Both the position numbers and the translations under genes were made by a program. The notes under the pieces were generated by a model. It saw nothing but the letters and a program-made list of their open reading frames with translations, had not been told where the DNA came from and made no database searches. This document shows positions 8,378 through 17,061 of a stretch of DNA of 43,761 nucleotides, in pieces. How positions within the stretch are numbered: the first letter of the stretch is position 1; every line of letters begins with the position of its first letter. The stretch spans positions 1 through 43,761 of the forward strand of contig JAVBPA010000050.1 in the NCBI GenBank assembly GCA_031549925.1. The letters run 5' to 3'. The stretch is from JAVBPA01 sp031549925. Its GTDB lineage: Bacteria > Bacillota > Clostridia > Oscillospirales > CAG-272.

Positions 8378-10699
8378 ATGAATATACGAAAAATTCACAT
8401 TGATTATTTTGCCGGGAAGAAAGATTTCGAACTCGATTTCGAAAGAGGAATTAATATATTGCAAGGGCAGAACGAAACCGGTAAAACTACTTTGGCTTCA
8501 TTCATTGCTTATGTTTTTTACGGTTTGCCGAAACAGGAACTCGGAATCCGTTTTCCATGGGACGGAAATAAAATAAGCGGATATTTAATAACCGAAGAAT
8601 TATTCGATGATAACAATATCCGATATTACCGTATTGAACGCGAAACCACTTCTTTTTCACGCGATAATTTTAAAATTATCGATCTTTCAAACAATAATGT
8701 TATATTAAAAAATAAAATTCCGGGAGAAGCTTTTTTCGGTATTCCCAATGATCTTTTCCTTCGTACCGCTTATGTTTCGCAAACCGACGGAAGTATTATA
8801 AACGGTACCGGTATCGGAGATATGATACAAAATATTTTATACTCCGCAGACGAAACGGTTAATATTAAAAAAGCACTAAAAACTCTCGATGATTCAAGAA
8901 AAAAACTTCTTCACAAAGACGGTAACGGCGGAATTATATATGAATTGCGGAAAAATTGTAGCAATCTTGAAAAAAGATTAATAACCGCTTCTGAAGAAAA
9001 TAAAAACATCATTTCTCTGGAAGGTAAATTCGATGATTCCGAAGAAAGCCGCAGAAACAATGATGAAAGAATTTCCGCTTTCGGATTGGCTTTGCGTTAC
9101 AGCGAAACAACAGCGGATGTCGCAAGACTTGATTCCTTAAAAGAGCTATCTTTAAAAAGAGATCAATTTAACGAAAAACTAAATAAACTCAAAGAAGAAA
9201 ATACATTTAACGGATTTGTTCCTGATGAAAAATATGCGTCCGAGCTTATCAGATACGAAAACGAAACTGTACATCTGCGGGAAGATTTCGCTGAAATCAA
9301 AAATGAAATTATAGCTATAACAGCACAGGAATCCGAAATTGAACTCGAAACCGCTATGGTAGACCGTATTAATTCAATGGGCGGGAGAAATTCTATACTC
9401 GAAAAATTTGAAATCAGCAAAAAAAAATATTATATAAGACGTTTGGCAGGTATTTTTCTTTGCGCTTTTTGTCTTATCGGTATCATTGCGGCAGTTATAT
9501 TGTTTTTTAATAATTATAACTTTTACGCGTTAATTTCTGTTTTGTTTGCAATAGCAGTCATGACCGCCGCAGGTTTTATTATAAATTCGTCCGATAAAAA
9601 CCGCAGTGTTTACCGCGATATTTATAAAAAGCTGGATGTTGATAATCCGCAAAAGCTGAAGGCTCGTCTTGATGCTTTCGCTTCGGTGGAAACAAAATTA
9701 AAATTACATAATGAAAAGTTAAATATTTTATACAAAAGAAAAGCTGATATTGATAAAAAATACACAATCGAAAACAACGCGCTTTTCGATTTGCTGGCTC
9801 AGTGGGATAAAACCGAATTAAAACCGGCGGAAGCAGCGGAATTTGCCAAAACATTTCTTTCAACTCAAACTTATTATATAACAGAACTTGATAAAATAAA
9901 TACTTCAATTTTTATACTTAAAGAACAGCTTACAATTGAATATAATCCGGAAGAAGAAGCTGCGCTTAGGGAAAAATATATTGAAATAAAAAAAGCATAT
10001 ACAGAAAAATTCGGCGAAAATCCACCGGCTGAAAGTATTAACGAATTAAGACGAAGTTTCGATTATTATACAAAGGCAAACACGGCTTTGGAAGAACGCT
10101 GCCGCGAATATGAAAAGCAATTGACAATCCTTAAAACAACCGCCGAAAAACCTTCGGAATTAGCAGATCAGATTTACGCGCTTAAAAGTCGTATTGCCGC
10201 ACTTGAAATCAAACATAAAGCTTATTTGCTGGCTTCAGAAAAACTATCCCTCGCTTCCGATAATCAAAAAGACCGGATAGCTCCTGCTCTTTCGTCCGCT
10301 GCGAGTGATCTTTTAGCTTTTGTCACAAACGGTAAATATAATAATTTAGATGTTACGAGAGATATGAATTTCAATTACAAAACCGTTGAAAACGAAGGTT
10401 TTGAAATGAGCAGAGCAGCGGAATTTTTAAGCGCCGGAACACTTGACGTTGCATACATCAGCCTTAGATTAGCTCTTGTTGATATTTTGTTTACCCGCTT
10501 GGCTCCTCCTATTATATTTGATGAGAGTTTTGCGAGATGCGACGACGAACGAATGAAAAATATGTTTGCAATCATGATGAAATATGCGGAAAACGGAACG
10601 CAAATTATCCTCTTAACAAGCCAAAAACGAGATATCTCAATTGCTTCGGAATTTTTTGATAAACATGACAGCGAACTTTTGAATATAATAACTATATAA
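8378..10699 (+). CDS. YhaN/SbcC-like AAA ATPase with membrane hairpin
   Basis: This 773-residue ATPase has Walker A GQNETGKTT (30-38), long heptad-like coiled coils, an ABC-type signature region around residues 685-700 (SAGTLDVAYISLRLAL) and Walker B PIIFDES (about 710-716). In place of the Rad50 zinc hook CxxC, the middle (about 353-400) carries two hydrophobic segments, IFLCAFCLIGIIAAVILFF and a second after a short turn, as in YhaN proteins. It likely forms a membrane-associated nuclease complex with the YhaO-like protein encoded at 335-1498. No clear Shine-Dalgarno is seen; the ATG is chosen because the conserved N-terminal strand begins there. Confidence 0.85.
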   Translation: MNIRKIHIDYFAGKKDFELDFERGINILQGQNETGKTTLASFIAYVFYGLPKQELGIRFPWDGNKISGYLITEELFDDNNIRYYRIERETTSFSRDNFKIIDLSNNNVILKNKIPGEAFFGIPNDLFLRTAYVSQTDGSIINGTGIGDMIQNILYSADETVNIKKALKTLDDSRKKLLHKDGNGGIIYELRKNCSNLEKRLITASEENKNIISLEGKFDDSEESRRNNDERISAFGLALRYSETTADVARLDSLKELSLKRDQFNEKLNKLKEENTFNGFVPDEKYASELIRYENETVHLREDFAEIKNEIIAITAQESEIELETAMVDRINSMGGRNSILEKFEISKKKYYIRRLAGIFLCAFCLIGIIAAVILFFNNYNFYALISVLFAIAVMTAAGFIINSSDKNRSVYRDIYKKLDVDNPQKLKARLDAFASVETKLKLHNEKLNILYKRKADIDKKYTIENNALFDLLAQWDKTELKPAEAAEFAKTFLSTQTYYITELDKINTSIFILKEQLTIEYNPEEEAALREKYIEIKKAYTEKFGENPPAESINELRRSFDYYTKANTALEERCREYEKQLTILKTTAEKPSELADQIYALKSRIAALEIKHKAYLLASEKLSLASDNQKDRIAPALSSAASDLLAFVTNGKYNNLDVTRDMNFNYKTVENEGFEMSRAAEFLSAGTLDVAYISLRLALVDILFTRLAPPIIFDESFARCDDERMKNMFAIMMKYAENGTQIILLTSQKRDISIASEFFDKHDSELLNIITI

Positions 10700-10823
10700 A
10701 TAAAAAATTAAAAGCCGTATATTGTAAATTCGATTTATTATCAATGATTATACCGATAATTTTATTATAGTTTATTTCAAAATTATAAAATTACATAAAA
10801 AATGATTTACGGGGTTAAAAATA

Positions 10824-12839
10824 ATGTCGGATTTAAGATTTACCGAAAGTATCTATCCCGCTCAAAGTATGAACGGAGAATCTTCTCTTCCCTCTCTTTC
10901 GAATCTTAGTGCCGTTGCCTGGATACCCGAAACAAATTTAGATGAGGAAGATAATTTATTCTGCGGATACGGAAGTGTACACAGTCCTTTTCCATACCGC
11001 ATGCAGGATATGTATACAAGGACGCTGGTTGACACAAAGTTTATTACTCCCGTTTTGGAAAATGAATATTTGCGTGCAGTATTTATGCCTTCTTTCGGAG
11101 GTAAGCTTTGGTCGCTTTATGATAAAATTTCGGGACGTGAATTACTTATGTCAAATCCGGTTGTCCGTCCCTGTAACTTAGCAATAAGAAATGCATGGAC
11201 GAGCGGCGGAGTTGAATGGAACTGCGGTTTTTTAGGTCATCATCCTCATACCTGCTCACAAATTTATACAGCACGAACATCTCTTGATGACGGCACTCCC
11301 GTACTCCGTATGTATGAATACGAACGTGTCAGAGGAGTAACTTATCAAATGGATTTTTTCCTGCCTGACAAATCTAAAATGTTATTTTGCCGTATGCGTT
11401 TGACAAATGAAAATCCTGTTGTAGTTCCGATATATTGGTGGTCAAACATCGCTGTACCTGAGCTTAAAAACGCACGGGTTATCGCACCGGTTACACATTC
11501 ATATACATTTGTTGACGGGAAAGTCGCAAAAGCTCCGGTTCCGAATTATCTTGATACCGATATTACATATCCTGTAAATTTAGGTTTCGCGGTAGATTTC
11601 TTTTGGAAAATACCAAACGAACGCAGAAAATTTATCTGCCAGTTAGACAGCGAAGGTTACGGATTGATTCAAACCTCCACATCCCGTTTGAGGGGACGCA
11701 AATTGTTCGTTTGGGGTCAGGGTTCAGGCGGAACACGCTGGCAAAATTATTTGACGGCTGACGGTTATAACGGACGTTATGTGGAAATTCAAGCCGGACT
11801 TGCCCATACTCAATACGAATCTCTTCCTATGAATCCGCGTTCTTCATGGGAATGGATTGAAGCTTACGGAGCTTTAAAAGCAAATGCTTCCGCCGTACAT
11901 GGTGAATGGGAAAACTGCGTTTGCGAAACAGAAAACAAATTAAATGATATAATTACCGAACAGGATCTTGAAAAACTTCTGCACAGCACCAGAATAATGG
12001 CAAAATCAAAAGCGGAAGAATTAATTTTGCAAGGCAGCGGTTTCGGTTCCCTCGAAAATAAACGACGTTTAAAAGCAGGCGAACAATTGCTGTCTCCTCA
12101 TCTTGATTTCAGTGATTGCGGAGAAGAACAAAAAAGTTGGATTGATTTATTGCAATACGGATCGTTCGGAAAAATTTCTCCAGATGATGTTCCGCTTTCA
12201 TGGATGTCAGATGAAAAGTGGGTAAAAATTTTAAAAACAGCGGTCAAAGCAGGACCTGACGAATACAACTGGTATACCTGGCTTCAATACGGAGCGTCAC
12301 TCACGGCACAAATAAAATTTGACGAAGCAAAAGAAGCTTTAGATACTTCAATGAAGCTTTGCCCTTCAGCTTGGGCTTTATACTGCCTCGGATGTATTGC
12401 AAAAGTTCAGGGAGATTTGAACCGCGCGGCTGCTCTTATGCTGCAAGCATTGAATTTAAAACCGGACGATATTTCTTTAGCGAAAGAAGCAATATCAATT
12501 CAAATGTCCCTTGCCGGGAAAGCACCCGAATTTGAAAAAGAAAATGCTTATGAACGCATAACAAAATTTATAGAAATATTGCCCGAACATATAAAAGATA
12601 TCCCGAGAGTAAAACTTTCGCTTGCCGAAGCTTATTTGAAAAGCGGGAATATTGTTTTAGCGGAAAATTTGTTATATAGCGGAGGAGGACTTCTCGTAGC
12701 GGATATACGCGAAGGAGAACTTTCCGTTACCGAACTTTGGTATTCAATTGAAGAAAAAAAGGCTCAGGCAAAAAATCTCCCGTTTGATCGCTCAACTGCC
12801 GAAATTCCCGCAGTTTTCGACTTTAGAATGAAGCAATAA
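10824..12839 (+). CDS. DUF5107 domain protein with C-terminal TPR repeats
   Basis: This 671-residue protein lacks a signal peptide. The N-terminal half (to about 350) matches the DUF5107 family, a galactose-mutarotase-like beta-sandwich often found with carbohydrate genes; recognisable stretches include FGGKLWSLYDKISGRELLM, AIRNAWTSGGVEWNCG and IYWWSNIAVPE. The C-terminal half has at least two TPR-like repeats, for example DEAKEALDTSMKLCPSAWAL and the following NRAAALMLQALNLKPDD. Its activity is unknown; sugar or glycoside binding is an inference from the fold. A GGGG Shine-Dalgarno precedes the ATG. A solute-binding lipoprotein gene starts 40 nt downstream, so the two are probably co-transcribed. 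Confidence 0.8.
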   Translation: MSDLRFTESIYPAQSMNGESSLPSLSNLSAVAWIPETNLDEEDNLFCGYGSVHSPFPYRMQDMYTRTLVDTKFITPVLENEYLRAVFMPSFGGKLWSLYDKISGRELLMSNPVVRPCNLAIRNAWTSGGVEWNCGFLGHHPHTCSQIYTARTSLDDGTPVLRMYEYERVRGVTYQMDFFLPDKSKMLFCRMRLTNENPVVVPIYWWSNIAVPELKNARVIAPVTHSYTFVDGKVAKAPVPNYLDTDITYPVNLGFAVDFFWKIPNERRKFICQLDSEGYGLIQTSTSRLRGRKLFVWGQGSGGTRWQNYLTADGYNGRYVEIQAGLAHTQYESLPMNPRSSWEWIEAYGALKANASAVHGEWENCVCETENKLNDIITEQDLEKLLHSTRIMAKSKAEELILQGSGFGSLENKRRLKAGEQLLSPHLDFSDCGEEQKSWIDLLQYGSFGKISPDDVPLSWMSDEKWVKILKTAVKAGPDEYNWYTWLQYGASLTAQIKFDEAKEALDTSMKLCPSAWALYCLGCIAKVQGDLNRAAALMLQALNLKPDDISLAKEAISIQMSLAGKAPEFEKENAYERITKFIEILPEHIKDIPRVKLSLAEAYLKSGNIVLAENLLYSGGGLLVADIREGELSVTELWYSIEEKKAQAKNLPFDRSTAEIPAVFDFRMKQ

Positions 12840-12879
12840 TTTGATTACGCTGTATATTTTATAATTTAGGGGATATAAA

Positions 12880-14355
12880 ATGCGAAAATTATTAATTATA
12901 ATATTATGTTTAATAATATTTTTATTGAATTCGGTTTCATGTGCGGAAAATATCGGAACGAACGATAACAACACAAACGAATCGACTTTGAATCTCGTCA
13001 GCGGAGAAGAAACCGAAATTGATTTATCATACACGGATGATATTTCCGAATTAAACTTTGAAGGTACTACATTTACTTTTCTTCTTTACGGAGACGGAGT
13101 TCCCAAAAATTGGTCTGTTATAGATATGGTTACGGAAGAAATCAGCGGTGAAGTAATAAACGATGCGATTATTACACGCAACCGCGAAATTGAAGAACGT
13201 TTTAATGTATTAATTGATGGGAAATACGACTTGTCAGCTCCGCAAACCGTAAAAAAAATCATAACTGCAAATGATAACGCATACGATGCTGTTTGGTTGT
13301 TGACAGCAGCCGCCGGGAGCGCGGCTCAAGCCGGTCAGTACTACAGTTTTAATGAAATTCCGAACATAAATCTAGAAAAAAGCTATTGGGAGCAATCGAT
13401 GATTTCATGTTTGTCGATAGGAGGAAACATATATTTTTTAACAGGCGATATTTCCACAATCGACAATCAAGCGACATGGATGATGCTTTTTAATAAAAAT
13501 ATGGTTTCCAATTATAAGCTTGAAAATCCTTACGAACTTGTTAACAGCGGAGCTTGGGTAATCGATAAATTCAGAGATATGGTCAAGGATATCACACAGG
13601 ATATCGACGGAAACGGTAAATTTGATAAATACGATCAATACGGTCTTTCAACAACAGCTGATACAATTTATGGATTATTTTATTCCTGCGGAGCTATGAT
13701 ATCAACAAAAAATGAAAATGATTTTCCCGAATTTACCATGAACGTAGATAAAGTATCATCGATTCTTGAAAAGACAATAGATATTATATCAAAAGATGAT
13801 TCCACACTATTAACAGCCAGAATAACCAATTCATCGGATGTTATAGTCGATATCAGAAACGCGTTCGAGGAAGATCGTGCTTTATTTTATTCAGAAGTTA
13901 TGTTCCACATAGCTATGCTCCGGCAAATGGATACTGATTTCGGTATAATTCCGCTTCCTAAGTTTGATACTGCGCAAGAGAATTATATAACTTTTGTAAA
14001 TCCGGCAGCTCCTCTCGTTTCTATTCCGATATCTGTTACCGATACTCTTTTTTCCGGTACAATTTTAGAAGCAATGGCAGCTTCTTCTTACCGTCATATG
14101 ACTCCGGCATATTACGAAATTGCTCTTAAAGGTAAATATGCTCGTGACGAAGAATCATCTGACATGCTTGATATGCTGCTCATTAACCGCGCATACGATC
14201 TCGGTCTTATTTACGCTTGGGGTACTTTTGCTTCATCTTATAATGCTTTGGCTGTTAACGGTAAAATGACGCTTGCATCGCTTGTAGCAAAATCCGAAAA
14301 ATCCATAAACAAAGAAATAGAAAAGTTTAATGAAGCTTTTGAAAAAATGCAATAG
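12880..14355 (+). CDS. Extracellular solute-binding lipoprotein (orphan, paralog 1)
   Basis: This 491-residue protein begins with a lipoprotein signal (hydrophobic core then NSVSC, lipidated Cys 21). The rest resembles family 1 sugar-binding proteins of CUT1-type ABC importers. At residues 241-252 it has the calcium-loop-like DIDGNGKFDKYD followed by QYGLS, a feature of many such proteins. The C-terminal block EAMAASSYRHMTPAYYE and YARDEESSDMLDM is shared with the proteins at 15616-17061 and, more weakly, 22513-24015. No permease is adjacent, so it either uses distant permeases or acts as a sensor. It lies 40 nt after the DUF5107 gene, with a GGGG Shine-Dalgarno. Confidence 0.85.
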   Translation: MRKLLIIILCLIIFLLNSVSCAENIGTNDNNTNESTLNLVSGEETEIDLSYTDDISELNFEGTTFTFLLYGDGVPKNWSVIDMVTEEISGEVINDAIITRNREIEERFNVLIDGKYDLSAPQTVKKIITANDNAYDAVWLLTAAAGSAAQAGQYYSFNEIPNINLEKSYWEQSMISCLSIGGNIYFLTGDISTIDNQATWMMLFNKNMVSNYKLENPYELVNSGAWVIDKFRDMVKDITQDIDGNGKFDKYDQYGLSTTADTIYGLFYSCGAMISTKNENDFPEFTMNVDKVSSILEKTIDIISKDDSTLLTARITNSSDVIVDIRNAFEEDRALFYSEVMFHIAMLRQMDTDFGIIPLPKFDTAQENYITFVNPAAPLVSIPISVTDTLFSGTILEAMAASSYRHMTPAYYEIALKGKYARDEESSDMLDMLLINRAYDLGLIYAWGTFASSYNALAVNGKMTLASLVAKSEKSINKEIEKFNEAFEKMQ

Positions 14356-14491
14356 TATTAATCTTACATTATCAGTATCACACATAAAAAAGAAATTTTT
14401 TTGAAATTGATTTTATAGAATTACAAATTATTGTATCAAAGAATGATTGAGTAAAATAAAATTCGCAAAACTTAAATTTTTTCATCATAAT

Positions 14492-14531
14492 AAAAAATTC
14501 TGCGGATTTTTAACATACCGCAGATTTTTTT
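14492..14531. terminator. Bidirectional rho-independent terminator
   Basis: A 7-bp stem TCTGCGG/CCGCAGA with a 12-nt loop is flanked by an A-run on the left and seven T on the right, so it can terminate on both strands. It sits between the convergent lipoprotein gene and the Tim44-like gene. Confidence 0.8.
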
Positions 14532-14559
14532 AGTTTTAAAAATTTTTTGAATTTATTTT

Positions 14560-15378
14560 TTAGCTTTTGCTCCATTTAGTAAGTGAATCCAAAAGCCAGC
14601 CGTGAGATCCGTCACCTAAAACGGCTTTACATTCGGAACATTTGCCTGTGGATGTTACTATTAATTGTGCCGAACAAATCGGGCAAATATTTCCCAATCC
14701 GTAACCGTTTTCGGAAAGAAAAGTTTTAGCGCGTATAAATTCCGCTTTGTAAATACGGTTGCGGCGGGCAAGCTTGCTTCCGTCAATAACACCGTTTGTT
14801 GTATCATCGGTTGTGTAATCGAACATTGAAACATTTATTCTTACCGTTAAACGGTCTGTAATATTTTCTTTATCTTCGTACGAAGCGAGTTCAGTGGAAA
14901 CTATTTTTATATCTGTATAATGATTTGTTTTTCGGGTTTCTATGTACTCTTTAATTTGCTTTTCATGTATATTATACAAATAATCACTTTCATATGGACG
15001 TATGGCTGTAATACTTTTTGAATTTATTCCCGAAAGTACTTCAATCAAAGCTTTTCCCGCATATTCTTTGAATTCATCACGCTTGAAAGCGGGATCAAAA
15101 AGTCTTATTTTATCAGAAACTTTATCTTCGTCAAGCGGGGCTGTTGCGCTTCTGTTTGAATTTCTGCCTAAAAGCACATTTCGGTTTTTAATTAGCAAAA
15201 TAATAATTACGCCTACAATTAATACACCTATTATAACTTGTATCCAAAATATAATTTTTTGTTGATTGCCCGTGTCATATAATTCATCGCTTATCACTTC
15301 AGCAAAAACAGAAAGAGATAAACTAGAAAAAATTAGAATCACAACAGTAAAAATACTTGTCAAACGTTTAAAATTCAT
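14560..15378 (-). CDS. Tim44-like membrane protein with C-terminal zinc ribbon
   Basis: The 272-residue protein has an N-terminal signal-like hydrophobic stretch (about 5-27), a second membrane segment (about 41-62), and a Tim44/MrpL45-type domain (about 95-220; FDPAFKRDEFKEYAGKALIE, then IRPYESDYLYN and a helix-strand pattern ending in YKAEFIRAKTF). It ends with a zinc ribbon, Cys 232, 235, 247 and 250 (CPIC...CSEC). Bacterial Tim44-domain proteins are membrane-anchored and of unclear function. An upstream in-frame TTG exists, but the Shine-Dalgarno GGGAG overlaps it, so the ATG at 15378 is chosen. It appears to be monocistronic. Confidence 0.75.
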   Translation of the reverse strand: MNFKRLTSIFTVVILIFSSLSLSVFAEVISDELYDTGNQQKIIFWIQVIIGVLIVGVIIILLIKNRNVLLGRNSNRSATAPLDEDKVSDKIRLFDPAFKRDEFKEYAGKALIEVLSGINSKSITAIRPYESDYLYNIHEKQIKEYIETRKTNHYTDIKIVSTELASYEDKENITDRLTVRINVSMFDYTTDDTTNGVIDGSKLARRNRIYKAEFIRAKTFLSENGYGLGNICPICSAQLIVTSTGKCSECKAVLGDGSHGWLLDSLTKWSKS

Positions 15379-15400
15379 AATATCACATTCTCCCAAAATA

Positions 15401-15430
15401 TTTATAAATAATTTAACTCCGATATATCAA
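15401..15430 (-). promoter_or_regulatory. Putative sigma-A promoter for the Tim44-like gene
   Basis: On the minus strand TTGATA (15425-15430) is followed after 17-18 bp by TTATAA/TATAAA (15401-15407). The predicted start lies about 20 nt upstream of the gene's ATG, leaving just enough room for its GGGAG site. Confidence 0.4.
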
Positions 15431-15464
15431 TTTATATTTAATAAATATTAATTAATTACATTTT

Positions 15465-15476
15465 TGAAACGTTTCG
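15465..15476. promoter_or_regulatory. LacI-family-like palindromic operator candidate
   Basis: TGAAACGTTTCG contains the perfect 10-bp palindrome GAAACGTTTC with a central CG, the general form of LacI/GalR-family operators. It lies about 35 bp upstream of the putative -35 of the Tim44-like gene and downstream of the lipoprotein gene at 15616. A single copy was seen, so this is weak evidence. Confidence 0.3.
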
Positions 15477-15558
15477 CTAATCAAAAATTAATAAATACAT
15501 TTTTATACTCAAGGTTTTATTTGCTTTTTAATTTATTTAATTTTGTTTTCCTATAATA

Positions 15559-15612
15559 TTTAATAAAAGGAACTTCCCCGCATTTTTCGTTGCGAGGATG
15601 TCCCTTTTTTAT
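15559..15612 (-). terminator. Rho-independent terminator after the lipoprotein gene
   Basis: Read on the minus strand, GGGACATCCTCGC pairs with GCGGGGAAGTTCC around a short AACGAAAAAT loop, with a few mismatches or G-U pairs, followed by TTTTATT. It starts about 4 nt after the stop of the solute-binding protein gene. Confidence 0.8.
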
Positions 15613-15615
15613 TTT

Positions 15616-17061
15616 TTATGTGTTTTTTTCGTAAGCTGCTATAATTTTTGCCAATGTATTTGTTAAACTCTTTTCGTTTCTTGCGAATGAAGAAGCTACA
15701 TCGGTTTTTTTAGAAGCAAGCAAATCACGTACGAACGAAGATATACCGTTACTAAGCAAATGAGTATATCCGAAGTCAAATATTCTTTCACGGATAACCA
15801 TATCGATCATATCCGATGATTCTTCATCACGTGTATGTTTTGTTTTGGCGACAACTTCATAAAGTGCGGGAGTTACCCTCTTGTACGATTCAGCCGCAAG
15901 CGCTTCTATGATAATTGATGTTCTTTCCGGATTCTTTATTGATATCGGAACTCCCATCATAGCCGCGTCTCCGTTAACAAATCCGAGATAATCAGTTTGC
16001 TTTTCATCATATTTAGGTATCGGTACTACTCCGTAATCTTCATCCATATTACGCCATTTATCGCCTTTTAAGTGTGTGAGACAAATCTCACAGAAAAGAG
16101 CGCGTCCGGAAGTAAACGTATCATATGATTTGGCATACTGATTCATATCTTTTATATAATTCGATTCGTTTGTAACGACTACCTCGAATATTTTCATGTA
16201 TATAGCCAAATTCTTTTCGACGTCAAGGTCAAGTTCCGGAATATCGTTTGCGTCTTTTTTAGTTATCGAACCGCCCGCACCGTAATAAAATGAATAAGGG
16301 CTGTCGAGATACCAGCTTGTCAAACCGTAAAAGTCGTCGTCAACTTTAACTGCTCCGTCTCCGTTTAAATCCCTTGTTGCGCCTTTTGTCAAATCGTATA
16401 ATGTATCAAGCGTCCATTTTCCGTCAAAAGCCGTTTGATAAGGGTATGTTAACGTCAAATCGTCAAACTGCTTTTTATTAAATGCCATACATGATGTCCG
16501 CAGCAATGTATCGGGTAAAATATCTCCGGCAGCTAGAAACAATTTTTTCCCTACGCTGAAACCATTCTGGATTTGTTTATCCCACCATATTTTTTCTAAA
16601 TTAATATATTCCAAATCATTTATCGGATAATACGAACCCTCAGAAGCAAGAGCCGCACCATCTATCATATGTATGAAAACCATTTCAAATTCTTCGGTTC
16701 CCGCAGCCACCATTTTTTTGAACATCGATGTTCCTTCACCATAAGCTTCATGATAATCGGCTTCAATTTTAATATTAAAACGATCCTCAACTCTAACATC
16801 ACGGATATATTCAACATCGTTTAAAATTTCTCCGTCTTCTTCATTTATACCAATGTTGTCATTTTTAGTCAATACATTGAATACATGCCCCTCAAAATTT
16901 TGTTCAGGCAAATTATCAGGTATTTCTGTTTCCGCTGTGTCAGATTCATCAACACTTGTTTCGGAAGAAGAACCTTTGTCTTCTTTAGGCGAAGCACAGG
17001 AGACTATAAATGATAATGTCAAAATCATACAAAGTAAAAAAGCCAATATTTTTTTCGGCAT
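15616..17061 (-). CDS. Extracellular solute-binding lipoprotein (orphan, paralog 2)
   Basis: This 481-residue lipoprotein has the signal MPKKILAFLLCMILTLSFIV ending at lipidated Cys 22. The frame is open 20 codons further upstream, but GGAGAAAATCTT directly before this ATG and the normal signal length decide the start. A Ser/Thr/Glu-rich linker follows the Cys. About residue 229 there is a calcium-loop-like DLNGDGAVKVDDD followed by YGLTSW. The C-terminal EALAAESYKRVTPALYEV and RDEESSDMIDM mark it as a paralog of the protein at 12880-14355. No permease or ATPase genes are adjacent. The ligand is unknown, probably a sugar or oligosaccharide. Confidence 0.85.
   Translation of the reverse strand: MPKKILAFLLCMILTLSFIVSCASPKEDKGSSSETSVDESDTAETEIPDNLPEQNFEGHVFNVLTKNDNIGINEEDGEILNDVEYIRDVRVEDRFNIKIEADYHEAYGEGTSMFKKMVAAGTEEFEMVFIHMIDGAALASEGSYYPINDLEYINLEKIWWDKQIQNGFSVGKKLFLAAGDILPDTLLRTSCMAFNKKQFDDLTLTYPYQTAFDGKWTLDTLYDLTKGATRDLNGDGAVKVDDDFYGLTSWYLDSPYSFYYGAGGSITKKDANDIPELDLDVEKNLAIYMKIFEVVVTNESNYIKDMNQYAKSYDTFTSGRALFCEICLTHLKGDKWRNMDEDYGVVPIPKYDEKQTDYLGFVNGDAAMMGVPISIKNPERTSIIIEALAAESYKRVTPALYEVVAKTKHTRDEESSDMIDMVIRERIFDFGYTHLLSNGISSFVRDLLASKKTDVASSFARNEKSLTNTLAKIIAAYEKNT

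Noticed and set aside
13600..13636. Dockerin domain
   Set aside because: Only one D-x-D-G-x-G loop occurs, inside a solute-binding fold; dockerins have two loops at a chain end.
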